The translations under genes and the position numbers were made by a program. Positions 54,016-63,440 of a DNA stretch of 64,000 nt are shown in pieces (position 1 is the stretch's first letter; each line of letters begins with the position of its first letter). The DNA is from Lysobacteraceae bacterium NML95-0200 (lineage in GTDB: Bacteria > Pseudomonadota > Gammaproteobacteria > Xanthomonadales > Xanthomonadaceae), in contig NWQQ01000021.1 in assembly GCA_002798255.1 (NCBI GenBank), positions 62,001 to 126,000 on the forward strand, read 5' to 3'. The notes beneath the pieces are model-generated. The model worked only from the letters and a program-made list of their open reading frames with translations. It made no database searches and was not told the origin of the DNA.

Positions 54016-54123
54016 GGCGGCTCCGTTGGCCCCTCGCGACGCTAGTTCGAAAACCCCGCCAGGGCCGGAAGGCAGCAACGGTATCGGATGATGCGGGCGC
54101 CGAGGATCGTCGGCGGAGCCGCC
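54016..54123 (+). ncRNA. ffs: Signal recognition particle 4.5S RNA
   Basis: The conserved domain IV is present (GCCAGGGCCGGAAGGCAGCAACGG, in pieces at about 54058-54081) with the GGAA and the AGCA loop asymmetry used by Ffh. The arms GGCGGCTCCG (54016-54025) and CGGAGCCGCC (54114-54123) close the hairpin, followed by GCCTTTT. The roughly 100-nt size fits the short SRP RNA of gammaproteobacteria. It sits downstream of tRNA-Ser. Confidence 0.9.
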
Positions 54124-54167
54124 GCCTTTTGTGCCGCCACACTTGCGACAGACCCAGGAGCCTTGCG

Positions 54168-54563
54168 ATGTCCGAAATTTCCGTCCCCGTTTCCTTTGGC
54201 GAGCTGCTCGACAAAATCGCCATTCTTGAAATCAAATCCGAACGCATGAGCGATGCCGCCAAGCTCGCCAATGTGCGCAGCGAACTTGCCGCGCTTGAGA
54301 AGACCTGGGCGGCACATCCGGCCTCGGCGCAGGATATTGCCGCGCTGCGCGCCGCACTGAAGGCCGTCAACGAACGCCTCTGGGTGATTGAGGACGACAT
54401 CCGCCTGAAAGAAAAAGCGCAGGCCTTTGATGATGAATTCATCAGACTCGCCCGCAGTGTGTACTTTGAAAACGACGAGCGTGCACGCATCAAGAAGGAC
54501 ATCAATCTGGCGCTGGGCTCGACTTACGTTGAAGAAAAGTCCTACCAAGATTACCGCGCCTGA
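54168..54563 (+). CDS. DUF6165 family protein
   Basis: The 131-residue protein is nearly all helical, starting SEISVPVSFGELLDKIAILEIKSERM, with the coiled-coil-like ANVRSELAALEKTW and ALKAVNERLWVIEDDIRLKEKAQAFDDEFI, and ends EEKSYQDYRA. These are conserved in DUF6165 proteins of many bacteria, often near LPS or glycosyltransferase genes. The function is unknown. AGGAG at 54156-54160 fixes the ATG at 54168. Confidence 0.85.
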   Translation: MSEISVPVSFGELLDKIAILEIKSERMSDAAKLANVRSELAALEKTWAAHPASAQDIAALRAALKAVNERLWVIEDDIRLKEKAQAFDDEFIRLARSVYFENDERARIKKDINLALGSTYVEEKSYQDYRA

Positions 54564-54955
54564 TTTTACCGGTAACCAGCTACTTGCAGCATCACCTGGA
54601 GCTGAGCTGCCGAGCTTTGTATGGAAGCTTATGACTGAAAGATGGGCAAAAGCATGAGCAGCCAATAAAGAGAAAGCCCGAAGCAGCGGGCTTTCTCGAT
54701 ATTTCCTGCGAAATGGCAAGGTTACGGGCTTATTTGCACCGCACCGAATCAGCGCGGTCTTTCAAGCCTGTGACAGATGCGCATTTTCAGGCTTGTCAAA
54801 CATCCCGCCCCGCCTTTAAGTAAGGTTCATGAATATTAAGGACGAGCCGCAGCAAAAACAAGCGCAGGCAAAAATCCCGGTTTTCATCACCTGCCGTGCG
54901 CCAGACACATGCTTCCCCATACAATAAGCGGCTTTCCCAACCCACCGGAGTTTGC
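54564..54955. other. Intergenic region, no gene seen
   Basis: The 392 bp hold the terminator at 54670-54697 and the promoter region of the aminotransferase, but no convincing reading frame. GC falls slightly in the last 150 bp. Confidence 0.5.
54670..54697. terminator. Terminator after the DUF6165 gene
   Basis: GAGAAAGCCCG (54670-54680) pairs perfectly with CGGGCTTTCTC (54687-54697) around a 6-base loop, with A-rich and T-rich flanks. Confidence 0.75.
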
Positions 54956-56437
54956 ATGAGCCTGCTCGATACCCTTGCGCCGTTGCGCGCCCACGGCAAT
55001 GCCCGCACCACCGGCCTTGACGATGCCACTATCGAACGCTTTGCCAAGAGCCATCCGCAGCTGGCCGAAGCCATCGAAGCCGCTGCCACCGAATACGCTG
55101 CCATCAAGGCCGAGTTCCCGGAGCTGCTGGCGCTGGATGAAAACACCCAGATTGAAAAAATCCAGGCCGGCTTCGTCAACTTCTATTCTGCCGATACCGT
55201 CAACCCGTATGTGGCCATCGCCGCGCGCGGGCCGTGGATTGTCACCCTGAAGGGCGCGGTGCTGCATGACTCCGGCGGTTACGGCATGTTGGGTCTGGGG
55301 CACACCCCGAAGGCGGTGCTGGAAGCAATGGCCAAACCGCAGGTGATGGCCAACATCATGACCCCGTCGATTGCGCAGATGAAGTTCACCCGCGCCATGC
55401 GCCGCGAAATCGGCCAGACCACCGGCAAGGACTGCCCGTTTGTCGCCTTCATGTGCCTGAACTCCGGCTCCGAATCGGTCTCGCTGGCTTCGCGCATCGT
55501 CGATGCCAATGCCAAGACCCAGACCGACCCCGGCGCCCGCCACGCCGGCAAGACCATCAAGCGTCTGGTGGTGAAAGGCGCCTTCCACGGCCGCACCGAT
55601 CGCCCGGCGCTGTATTCGGACTCCACCCGCAAGACCTATGTGCAGCACCTGGCGAGCTACCGCGATGAAACTTCCGTCATCAGCGTGCCGCCCTATGACG
55701 TGGACGCACTGAAGCAAGTCTTTGCCGATGCCGATGCCAACGGCTGGTTCATCGAAGCGATGTTCATGGAGCCGGTGATGGGCGAAGGCGACCCCGGCCG
55801 CAGCGTGCCGCGCGACTTCTACGATGTGGCGCGCGAACTGACCGCTGCTCACGGCGCCCTGCTGCTGGTGGACTCCATCCAGGCCGGTCTGCGTGCCTCG
55901 GGTTACCTGTCCATCGTCGATTACCCCGGCTTTGAAGGCATCACCCCGCCAGATATGGAAACCTATTCCAAGGCACTCAACGCCGGCCAATACCCGCTGT
56001 CGGTGCTGGCCGTAGGCGAGCGCGCCGCCGAAACCTACAAGCGCGGCCTGTACGGCAACACCATGACTGCCAACCCGCGCGCCCTGGATGTGGCCTGCGC
56101 CGTGCTGGGCAGCCTTACCCCGGAGCTGCGCGCCAATATCCGCGATCGTGGCGCCAAAGCGGTGCAGAAACTCGAAGCCCTGAAGGCCGAGCTTGGCGGC
56201 CTGATCACCAAGGTGCAAGGCACCGGCCTTCTGTTCTCCTGCGAACTCTCCAAGGAATACAAGGGCTATGGCGCAGGCAGCACCGAAGAATGGATGCGCG
56301 AGCAAGGCATCGGCGTGATTCACGGCGGTGAAAACTCGCTGCGCTTCACCCCGCACTTTGCCTATGACCAGGCCGAGCTTGACCTGCTGATTGAAATGAT
56401 TCGCCGCGCCCTCAAGGAAGGCCCGCGCAGTCACTGA
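54956..56437 (+). CDS. PLP-dependent class III aminotransferase
   Basis: The 493-residue enzyme has the aminotransferase III fold: NSGSESVSLASRI (PLP phosphate loop region), FHGRTDRPALYS, the Asp of LLLVDSIQAGLRASG, and the catalytic Lys of TYSKALNAGQYPLS that binds PLP. It is longer than ornithine or GABA aminotransferases at the N-terminus. The substrate cannot be told; neighbours give no hint. CGGAG precedes the ATG at 54956, and a strong terminator follows. Confidence 0.85.
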   Translation: MSLLDTLAPLRAHGNARTTGLDDATIERFAKSHPQLAEAIEAAATEYAAIKAEFPELLALDENTQIEKIQAGFVNFYSADTVNPYVAIAARGPWIVTLKGAVLHDSGGYGMLGLGHTPKAVLEAMAKPQVMANIMTPSIAQMKFTRAMRREIGQTTGKDCPFVAFMCLNSGSESVSLASRIVDANAKTQTDPGARHAGKTIKRLVVKGAFHGRTDRPALYSDSTRKTYVQHLASYRDETSVISVPPYDVDALKQVFADADANGWFIEAMFMEPVMGEGDPGRSVPRDFYDVARELTAAHGALLLVDSIQAGLRASGYLSIVDYPGFEGITPPDMETYSKALNAGQYPLSVLAVGERAAETYKRGLYGNTMTANPRALDVACAVLGSLTPELRANIRDRGAKAVQKLEALKAELGGLITKVQGTGLLFSCELSKEYKGYGAGSTEEWMREQGIGVIHGGENSLRFTPHFAYDQAELDLLIEMIRRALKEGPRSH

Positions 56438-56460
56438 TCTGCCAGCACTACTGCAAGCAA

Positions 56461-56485
56461 AACGCCGGGGAAACCCGGCGTTTTT
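56461..56485 (+). terminator. Terminator of the aminotransferase gene
   Basis: AACGCCGGG (56461-56469) pairs with CCCGGCGTT (56474-56482), followed by TTTG. A second hairpin (56531-56545 with 56551-56565) lies between it and the convergent infC stop; it has a T-rich run only on the plus strand. Confidence 0.85.
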
Positions 56486-56567
56486 GTTTATCAAGAAGGC
56501 TTGGCAAGCCCCCCATCAGAGCCAGCTTTTGCAAAGCCCTGCTCCAAACAGGAGCAGAGCTTTGCTT

Positions 56568-57092
56568 TTACTTCTTTTTGGGCGCAATCATCATCACCAT
56601 CTGCCGGCCTTCAAGGCGCGGACGCGACTCGATGACCACATCTTCACCCAAATCGGCTTCGATGCGTGCGGCCATTTCCCGACCCAGCTCCTGATGGCTC
56701 ATTTCACGGCCACGGAAGCGGATGTTGACCTTGACCTTGTCGCCTTCTTCAAGGAAGCGGCGCATATTGCGCAGCTTGATCTGGTAATCGCCCTCGTCAG
56801 TGACCGGGCGGAATTTCAGCTCCTTGATTTCGACCTGCTTCTGCTTTTTCTTGGCCTCGGCCGCTTTCTTTTGCTGTTCAAACTTGAACTTGCCAAAGTC
56901 CATGATTTTGCAGACCGGCGGCTCGGCATTGGGCTGGATTTCCACCAGATCCAAGTCTTCTTCCTCAGCGCGCGCCAAGGCTTCGTCACGGGAAAGAACG
57001 CCGATCATTTCCCCGTCGCTGCCAATCACCCGCACGCGGGGCACACGGATTTCGTGGTTGCGGCGGTTCTGTTTCGAGTCGAACGTACTGAT
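56568..57092 (-). CDS. infC: Translation initiation factor IF-3 (AUC start)
   Basis: IF-3 binds the 30S subunit and checks the start codon and anticodon. Reading from the ATC at 57090-57092, with GGAG eight bases upstream, gives [22 protein letters not shown], the normal N-terminal domain, and 174 residues in all. GTG at 57042-57044 would remove the first 16 residues, so ATC is preferred. AUU/AUC starts are used by infC for autoregulation, because IF-3 discriminates against non-canonical start codons. The C-terminal domain is complete ([10 protein letters not shown]). It follows thrS by 57 bp in the same direction. Confidence 0.92.
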   Translation of the reverse strand: MSTFDSKQNRRNHEIRVPRVRVIGSDGEMIGVLSRDEALARAEEEDLDLVEIQPNAEPPVCKIMDFGKFKFEQQKKAAEAKKKQKQVEIKELKFRPVTDEGDYQIKLRNMRRFLEEGDKVKVNIRFRGREMSHQELGREMAARIEADLGEDVVIESRPRLEGRQMVMMIAPKKK

Positions 57093-57149
57093 GTTGCAAT
57101 CTCCAAAGAGGGATGGGGTGGCGCGCGTTTTTCATGGCGCGCCACGGTT

Positions 57150-59072
57150 TCACACCGCGTGTTGCACCGCCGGAACGTGCTCGATACGCAGACGTGCGAT
57201 GAAATCCTGAAGGCTCATGCTGCCCAAGTCTTCCCCCCCACGGGTACGCACCGCGACCTGGCCGTTTTCCTTTTCGCGGTCACCCACGACCAGGAGATAC
57301 GGCACGCGCTGCAAGGTGTGCTCGCGAATCTTATAGCCGATCTTTTCATTGCGCAAATCAGAAGCCACGCGGAAGCCTTGGTCTGCAAGGGTTTTGCGCA
57401 CTTCCTCGACATAATCGGCCTGCGCATCGGTGATATTGAGCACCATCGCCTGCACTGGCGCCAGCCAGGTCGGGAACACCCCGGCATGATGCTCGATAAG
57501 TATGCCGATGAAGCGCTCCATGGAGCCGACAATCGCCCGGTGCAGCATCACCGGATGGCGGCGCTGGCTGTGCTCATCCACATATTCTGCGCCCAGACGT
57601 CCCGGCATCATGAAGTCCACCTGCATGGTGCCAAGCTGCCAAGTGCGGCCGATGGCATCTTTCAGGTGATACTCGATTTTCGGCCCGTAGAACGCGCCTT
57701 CGCCGGGCAGCTCTTCCCATTCCACACCGGCGCCGCGCAGCGCCGAGCGCAGGGCGTCTTCGGCCTTGTCCCAAGTGGCGTCATCGCCCAGCCGTGATTC
57801 CGGGCGCAGTGCGATTTTGATCTGGATGTCATCAAAGCCGAAATCGGCATAGACCTTCAGCGCCTGACGATGGAAGGCGGCCACTTCCGATTCAATCTGC
57901 GCTTCGGTGCAGAAGATATGGCCATCGTCCTGGGTAAAGCCGCGCACGCGCAGGATGCCATGCAAGGCGCCGGAGGGCTCGTTGCGGTGACAGGCGCCAA
58001 ACTCACCATAGCGAATCGGCAGGTCGCGGTAGCTGTGCAGCCCCTGATTGAACACCTGCACATGGCCGGGGCAGTTCATCGGCTTGACCGCATAGGTGCG
58101 CTTTTCCGACTCGGTGAAGAACATATTGTCCTGATAATTGTCCCAGTGGCCGGATTTCTTCCACAAGGTTACATCCAGAATCTGCGGGCAGCGCACCTCG
58201 CCATAGCCGGTGGCGCGATACACGCCACGCATGTACTGCTCCACCACCTGCCAAATGCTCCAGCCCTTGGGATGCCAGAACACCAGCCCCGGGCCTTCTT
58301 CCTGCAAGTGGAACAGCTCCTGCGCCTTGGCAATCTTGCGATGATCGCGCTTTTCGGCTTCCTCGATGCGCTGGATATAGGCCTTGAGCTGCTTGGCATC
58401 CGCCCAGGCGGTGCCATAGATGCGCTGCAATTGCTCGTTCTGCGAATCACCGCGCCAGTACGCGCCGGATACCCGAGTCAGCTTGAACGCTTTCAGAAAG
58501 CGGGTATTGGGCACATGCGGGCCGCGGCACATGTCCACGTATTCCTGGTGGTAGTACAGCCCCATATGGCTGACTTCCGATCCCATGTCTTCAATCAGGC
58601 GCAGCTTGTAGTCCTCGCCACGCGCCTTGAACACTTCAATCACCTCGGCGCGCGGGGTCATTTTCTTGATGACGTCATAGTCCTGGGCAATCAGCTCGGC
58701 CATGCGCGCCTCGATGGCCGCCATGTCCTCGGGCGTGAACGGGCGCTCGCTGTAGATGTCGTAATAGAAGCCGTCCTCGATCACCGGGCCGATCACCATT
58801 TTGACCTCGGGATAGAGCTGCTTGACGGCATGGCCAACCAGATGCGCGCAGGAGTGGCGGATGATTTCCACGCCTTCCGGGTCTTTGGCAGTGATGATGC
58901 GCAAGCGGGCATCGGCCTCAATCACATCGCTGGCATCAACCAAACGTCCATCGACCTCACCGGCGATGGTGGCCTTGGCAAGGCCGGTGCCGATATTGGC
59001 GGCCACCTCCATCACCGAAACAGGCTGGGCAAACTCGCGCTGCGAGCCATCAGGTAGCGTAATCTTGATCAT
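57150..59072 (-). CDS. thrS: Threonyl-tRNA synthetase
   Basis: The 640-residue synthetase has the TGS domain ([12 protein letters not shown]), the HxxxH editing motif [12 protein letters not shown], class II motif 2 ([28 protein letters not shown]), and the zinc ligands of that domain, with the anticodon-binding C-terminal domain ending [22 protein letters not shown] precedes the ATG at 59070-59072. infC follows. The usual rpmI-rplT-pheST continuation is missing here. Confidence 0.97.
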   Translation of the reverse strand: MIKITLPDGSQREFAQPVSVMEVAANIGTGLAKATIAGEVDGRLVDASDVIEADARLRIITAKDPEGVEIIRHSCAHLVGHAVKQLYPEVKMVIGPVIEDGFYYDIYSERPFTPEDMAAIEARMAELIAQDYDVIKKMTPRAEVIEVFKARGEDYKLRLIEDMGSEVSHMGLYYHQEYVDMCRGPHVPNTRFLKAFKLTRVSGAYWRGDSQNEQLQRIYGTAWADAKQLKAYIQRIEEAEKRDHRKIAKAQELFHLQEEGPGLVFWHPKGWSIWQVVEQYMRGVYRATGYGEVRCPQILDVTLWKKSGHWDNYQDNMFFTESEKRTYAVKPMNCPGHVQVFNQGLHSYRDLPIRYGEFGACHRNEPSGALHGILRVRGFTQDDGHIFCTEAQIESEVAAFHRQALKVYADFGFDDIQIKIALRPESRLGDDATWDKAEDALRSALRGAGVEWEELPGEGAFYGPKIEYHLKDAIGRTWQLGTMQVDFMMPGRLGAEYVDEHSQRRHPVMLHRAIVGSMERFIGILIEHHAGVFPTWLAPVQAMVLNITDAQADYVEEVRKTLADQGFRVASDLRNEKIGYKIREHTLQRVPYLLVVGDREKENGQVAVRTRGGEDLGSMSLQDFIARLRIEHVPAVQHAV

Positions 59073-59323
59073 GATTCTCTCCCCTCCCGTTGACGGGAGG
59101 CTTGGCGGCAACGCCGCCATTGGTCATTGGGTATGCCCGGCGCTGCAAACGGGCAAAGCGCATCGCAGCATGGAGCTGCAGGTTGATTCAGGCGCAGATG
59201 CTAGTGCTCATGTCACACACTCGACCGGCGTTGCCGCGGGCCACCTTGCAGGCTTTTGTAAAGGGATTGTGAATTCTAGGCTGTCAGAGACAGTGCCACA
59301 AGCACAGCCTCTCATGTCTCGCT

Positions 59324-60283
59324 TCATTGCGGCCAGAATGCCCGAATGGCCGCTATCCCCTGCGCACCGTGCCTGCGTGCCTGTATCAAATCGCGCCGAT
59401 TCAGACCGCCAATGGCATACATCGGCAAACTCGTGACTTCACGCAGCCGGGAAAAGCCCGGCCAGCCTATCCCCGGCGCGCCGGGATGGCTAGGGCTGGG
59501 TTTGATTTGTCCGACAACCACGTAGTCACAACCAATCGCCTCGGCATGACGCAAGGCATACTCGTCATGACAGGAGGCGCTGAGCGCAAGCCCATCGGGA
59601 AAGTCTCGCGTCATGCGTGCACGCAACAGTTTCTCGGGCAAATGCAGGCCGATATGGTGCTGCAAGGCAAGTGCCGGCTCACCATTGACGCTTAGTTGCA
59701 CATCACTGCTCTGCGCCAAGGCCACAGACTCGGCTACCAATGTCCGCCAACGATTTGGACTGCAACCTGGCGCACGCAACTGAATGCGCCCAACACCTGC
59801 CGCCACTGCAGCCTCCACTCCGGCCAGCCACTCTGAATCACGCATCGCATCCGGCGAGGGCGTCACCAAGCAATACTCCGTTTGCAGCAATGCCGCAACG
59901 ATCGGCCGATCAGCAGGCGGCATCGGATATTGCTGCAAATGTTCGAGCCAAACCCATTCAAACGCCTGCCCTTCCAGGCCGCATATCTGTCCTTGCCATT
60001 GTTTGATGCAGTGCGCTTCGAGCACGATACGCTTGTGCGGCATGGCCTGCGGCACGGCAATCAAGAATTCCCCGGAGCCAATCTCGACCCCCAGCTCCTC
60101 GCGCAGCTCACGCTGCAATGCGGATGCCGCATTTTCGCCAGGCTCCAGCTTGCCGCCGGGGAACTCCCACAGACCGGCCATATCGCGCCCCTGCGAGCGC
60201 TGTGCAAGCAATACCCGTCCCTGGGCATCGCAAAGCACACCGGCAACCACATGCAGCGGCGGGGACAGGAGATTTTCACTCAT
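59324..60283 (-). CDS. Nudix hydrolase fused to a ThiE/TenI-like domain
   Basis: The 319-residue protein starts with a MutT-type Nudix domain, with the full box G44-x5-E50-x7-R58-E59-x-x-E62-E63-x-G65 (GGKLEPGENAASALQREL...). A thiamine-phosphate-synthase-like barrel follows (residues about 165-319). This fusion is known in gammaproteobacteria. The ThiE-like half lacks the canonical Lys of QxREK (here QLRAPG), the Asp of the IND motif (here SVNG) and the T-x-T-K loop (here PSPSHPG), so it is probably not an active thiamine phosphate synthase. The Nudix half should clean oxidised or unwanted nucleotides. Start is supported only weakly. Confidence 0.82.
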   Translation of the reverse strand: MSENLLSPPLHVVAGVLCDAQGRVLLAQRSQGRDMAGLWEFPGGKLEPGENAASALQRELREELGVEIGSGEFLIAVPQAMPHKRIVLEAHCIKQWQGQICGLEGQAFEWVWLEHLQQYPMPPADRPIVAALLQTEYCLVTPSPDAMRDSEWLAGVEAAVAAGVGRIQLRAPGCSPNRWRTLVAESVALAQSSDVQLSVNGEPALALQHHIGLHLPEKLLRARMTRDFPDGLALSASCHDEYALRHAEAIGCDYVVVGQIKPSPSHPGAPGIGWPGFSRLREVTSLPMYAIGGLNRRDLIQARRHGAQGIAAIRAFWPQ

Positions 60284-60299
60284 GCCGCTTGCCTGCACA

Positions 60300-61703
60300 T
60301 CAGGTCATCACCTGATATACCGGCTTGTATTCGCCAGAAATTTTCATGCGCCGCTGTTCAACAAAAGCACGCAGCAAGGCATCGAGTGAAGCCATCATGT
60401 CCGTAGCGCCATTGATTTGGAACGGCCCACGCTCGGCAATCCTGCGCATCCCGGCTTCCTTGACATTGCCAGCGACAATACCGGAAAACGCCCGACGCAA
60501 ATCTGCGGCCAGCTCATGCGGTTTGCGTTCATGATGCAAATCCAGCCCAGCCATCGCCTCATGGGTAGGATCGAAAGGATGCTGAAAATCCAGTGGAATA
60601 TTCAGCCGCCAATTGAAGAAGAACGAGTCCTTCTCTGCCACGCGTTGCTCGCGCACGCGGCGAATGCCATCACTCATGTGACGCGCCACTTCTGCCGGCT
60701 CACCGATGATGATGCGGTAATGCCCGGTGGCGGCCTCACCCAGGGTCAGACGGATGAATTTGTCGATTTGCTCAAAATAACTGGCCGCCGAGGCCGGGCC
60801 GGTGAACACCAAGGGCAGCTCGATATCGCGATTTTCCTCTTGCAGCAAGATACCCAGCAGGTAGAGGATTTCTTCAGCCGTCCCCACGCCGCCCGGAAAC
60901 ACGATGATGCCGTGCGCCATGCGCACAAAAGCCTCCAGGCGCTTTTCGATATCCGGCATGATGACCAGATGGTTCACAATCGGGTTGGGAGATTCGGCAG
61001 CAATGATGCCCGGCTCGGTAATGCCGATATAACGCGAACGTCGCTGGCGCTGCTTGGCATGTGCGATGGTTGCGCCCTTCATCGGCCCCTTCATGGCACC
61101 CGGGCCGCAGCCGGTGCAAATATCCATGCCACGCAAGCCGAGCTGATAGCCCACTTCCTTGGTGTAAAGATATTCTTCGCGGCCAATCGAATGCCCCCCC
61201 CAGCACACGACAAGATTGGGATCACCCGGATGCAATACGCGCGCATTGCGCAATACCCGGAAGACCGCATCGGTAATCCCGTTGCTGCTTTCCAGTTCGC
61301 TGGCATATTCAGGACTGAGCTCAATGGCGGCATAGGCCAGGTCTCGCACCGTGGCAAACAAAAGTTCGCCCACCCCGCGGATGATGCGTCCGTCGACAAA
61401 AGCCATGGCAGGCGCATTCTGCAGCTCAATGCAAATGCCGCGGTCTTGCTGGGTCACCTGAATATCAAAATCCGGGTACTGCTCACTGGCCGCCGTCGGG
61501 TCATCGGAATTGCTGCCTGTAGTCAAAACAGCCAGGGCGCAACGTCGCAGCAACTCGTGCATCCCGCCAGTGGACGCATCTTTGAGCCGGGCAACCTCTT
61601 CGCGCGAAAGGATATCCAGCCCCCCTTTGGGATAGATATTGGCGCAGACCGTGGGCAGAGTGGAACGGGAAGGTTCTTTTTGTAGGTTGATTCTAGTATC
61701 CAT
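60300..61703 (-). CDS. ppnN: Pyrimidine/purine nucleotide 5'-monophosphate nucleosidase PpnN (LOG family)
   Basis: The 467-residue protein matches PpnN/YgdH, which cleaves nucleoside monophosphates to base and ribose 5-phosphate and is regulated by (p)ppGpp in E. coli. The LOG-family motifs are present: CGPGAMKGPMKGA (residues about 200-212) and VFPGGVGTAEE (about 270-280). The N-terminal and C-terminal PpnN extensions are complete. It follows the Nudix gene by 16 bp, so the two nucleotide-processing proteins may be one transcript. Confidence 0.9.
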   Translation of the reverse strand: MDTRINLQKEPSRSTLPTVCANIYPKGGLDILSREEVARLKDASTGGMHELLRRCALAVLTTGSNSDDPTAASEQYPDFDIQVTQQDRGICIELQNAPAMAFVDGRIIRGVGELLFATVRDLAYAAIELSPEYASELESSNGITDAVFRVLRNARVLHPGDPNLVVCWGGHSIGREEYLYTKEVGYQLGLRGMDICTGCGPGAMKGPMKGATIAHAKQRQRRSRYIGITEPGIIAAESPNPIVNHLVIMPDIEKRLEAFVRMAHGIIVFPGGVGTAEEILYLLGILLQEENRDIELPLVFTGPASAASYFEQIDKFIRLTLGEAATGHYRIIIGEPAEVARHMSDGIRRVREQRVAEKDSFFFNWRLNIPLDFQHPFDPTHEAMAGLDLHHERKPHELAADLRRAFSGIVAGNVKEAGMRRIAERGPFQINGATDMMASLDALLRAFVEQRRMKISGEYKPVYQVMT

Positions 61704-61767
61704 GCGCTGACTTTAGCGCATGATTGTGACAATCATGCAAAGCCACCAACAAGAACCTGCTCAACGT

Positions 61768-62805
61768 CTAACTGCGCCAAAGGGCGTGCCAGTTCTGCAA
61801 CAGCGCCAACACGGCCAGGTCAGCGCGGATGGGGGTGCGCAGCAGGTTACGGCATTGGTTGGCCTCATCAAACCAGTGCGCGAGTTTCTTGATGCGTTCG
61901 GCATCGGCTTTGCTGGCTGCCTGCAAGGCGATATCCGCCGCAAATGACAGTCGTTGCGCGGCGTTTTCATCGGCCACCCATTGCTGTGCCAGGGTGCTGA
62001 TGGCGCTGACATCGCGGCGCAGGTTTTGCAGGGCTTCGGCCACTTCGGTGCGCAGGGCCAAAACACCATTGCCGAGCCACTGATCGGCAAGACCGGGATG
62101 GCCACGGGCGATGGCAAGGGCATTTTCGGCATCACTCTGGCTGTGTCCTTGGGCGATGAGCCATTGCAGGGCTTCGGCCTGCGCGGGCAGGCGAAATTCC
62201 AGTTTCTGAGTGCGGCTGCGGATGGTCGCAGGCAGCCGCGCCGGATGGGCGCTGATGAGCCAGATGAAGCGTCCCGGCTGGGGCTCTTCCAGAGTTTTCA
62301 ATAGCGCATTGGCCGCCGCGTGGTTGATGGCATCGGCCGGGTCCAGCAGCGCCACCTGATGCACACCGTACTGTGATGTCAGTGCCAGCTTTTCCGACAT
62401 CTGCCGGATTTGCTCAATGACGATTTCGCCGCGCATCTTCGGTGGGCTGACTTTTTCATTCCAGCTCTGGCCGATGAACTGCACATCCGGGTGGGCGCTA
62501 TAGCCAAATGGATGCACCAGCTCGCCATCGGGACGAGTTTCGGGCATTTCGCTCAATTCGCCCTTGTCATTGCTGCGCGTCCATTGCCTGCGGCTGTCGA
62601 ACAGCTGGCAGCTGCGGCATTGCCCGCAGGCTTCTTCACCCATGCCGCGCTCAAGACAAAGTGCCCGGCGCGCCAATTTTTCCGCCACCTGACGTTTGCC
62701 AAGCCGCGCCGGGCCTGCAAACAGCAGCGCGTGCGGCAGGCGCGCCTGGTCAAGCGCATCCGCGGCCTGCTGGTAGATGCGTTGCTGCCAAGGGGCAAGA
62801 TTCAT
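61768..62805 (-). CDS. holB: DNA polymerase III delta-prime subunit
   Basis: HolB is a clamp-loader AAA+ subunit. The 345-residue protein has the degenerate P-loop GPARLGKRQ near residue 32, the Cys4 zinc ribbon (CLERGMGEEACGQCRSC), and the SRC-equivalent IRSRTQKL. The start overlaps tmk by ATGA; tmk-holB is a classical pair. Confidence 0.92.
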   Translation of the reverse strand: MNLAPWQQRIYQQAADALDQARLPHALLFAGPARLGKRQVAEKLARRALCLERGMGEEACGQCRSCQLFDSRRQWTRSNDKGELSEMPETRPDGELVHPFGYSAHPDVQFIGQSWNEKVSPPKMRGEIVIEQIRQMSEKLALTSQYGVHQVALLDPADAINHAAANALLKTLEEPQPGRFIWLISAHPARLPATIRSRTQKLEFRLPAQAEALQWLIAQGHSQSDAENALAIARGHPGLADQWLGNGVLALRTEVAEALQNLRRDVSAISTLAQQWVADENAAQRLSFAADIALQAASKADAERIKKLAHWFDEANQCRNLLRTPIRADLAVLALLQNWHALWRS

Positions 62806-63440
62806 GGCCAGTACGCCTCCAGCGCTGCTACTGCGGCAGCGGCGACCTGTGTCGCGCTGCGTGAGGCATCGATCACGCAAAAGCGCTCGGGTTGCCTTCG
62901 CGCGCGCTGCAAAAAGCCTTCGCGCACGCGCTCGAAAAAGGCATCCTGCTCGCGCTCGATACGGTCGGGCGCGCCGCCGCGCAGGCGGGTACGCGCGCGG
63001 CCTGCGGCCACATCCAAATCCAGCAGGAAGGTCAAGCCAGGCTGGATGCCGACCACTTCGCGCTCCAGCGTTTCAATCAGCGATAGCGATACCCCACGGC
63101 CAGCGCCCTGATAGGCGTAGCTGGAGTCGGTGAAGCGGTCGCACAACACCCAGGCACCGGATTGCAGCGCCGGGCGAATATGCTGCTCGACATGCTGGCT
63201 GCGTGCGGCAAACATCAGCAGCAGCTCGGTATGCACGGTGGCGGGCTCATGTTCGGGATCGAGCAGCAGCTGGCGGATTTTTTCCGCAAGCCGCGTACCG
63301 CCCGGCTCACGGCTTTGCACCACACGCTCGCCACGGGCGCGCAGTGCTTCGGCCAGGGCACCAATCACTGTACTTTTGCCTGCGCCCTCGCCGCCTTCGA
63401 TACTGACAAAGCGTGGGTGATTAGCAATGGTTGGATTCAT
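62802..63440 (-). CDS. tmk: Thymidylate kinase
   Basis: The 212-residue kinase makes dTDP from dTMP. It has the P-loop GGEGAGKST at residues 16-24, the DR(F/Y)TDSS(Y/F)AYQG stretch (DRFTDSSYAYQG) and the Arg-rich lid (RLRGGAPDRIERE). It overlaps mltG by 4 bp at its start and holB by 4 bp at its end, giving a coupled mltG-tmk-holB operon. Confidence 0.96.
   Translation of the reverse strand: MNPTIANHPRFVSIEGGEGAGKSTVIGALAEALRARGERVVQSREPGGTRLAEKIRQLLLDPEHEPATVHTELLLMFAARSQHVEQHIRPALQSGAWVLCDRFTDSSYAYQGAGRGVSLSLIETLEREVVGIQPGLTFLLDLDVAAGRARTRLRGGAPDRIEREQDAFFERVREGFLQRARRQPERFCVIDASRSATQVAAAAVAALEAYWP

Noticed and set aside
54887-56494. A 535-codon minus-strand frame opposite the aminotransferase
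   Set aside because: It is antisense; the plus strand has the PLP lysine motif and a ribosome-binding site.
57042-57044. GTG as the start of infC
   Set aside because: It would delete the conserved [13 protein letters not shown] start of IF-3 and has no well placed Shine-Dalgarno; ATC at 57090-57092 does.
59073-59323. A T-box or other tRNA-sensing leader upstream of thrS
   Set aside because: No T-box sequence, specifier loop or antiterminator is visible; T-boxes are rare in gammaproteobacteria.
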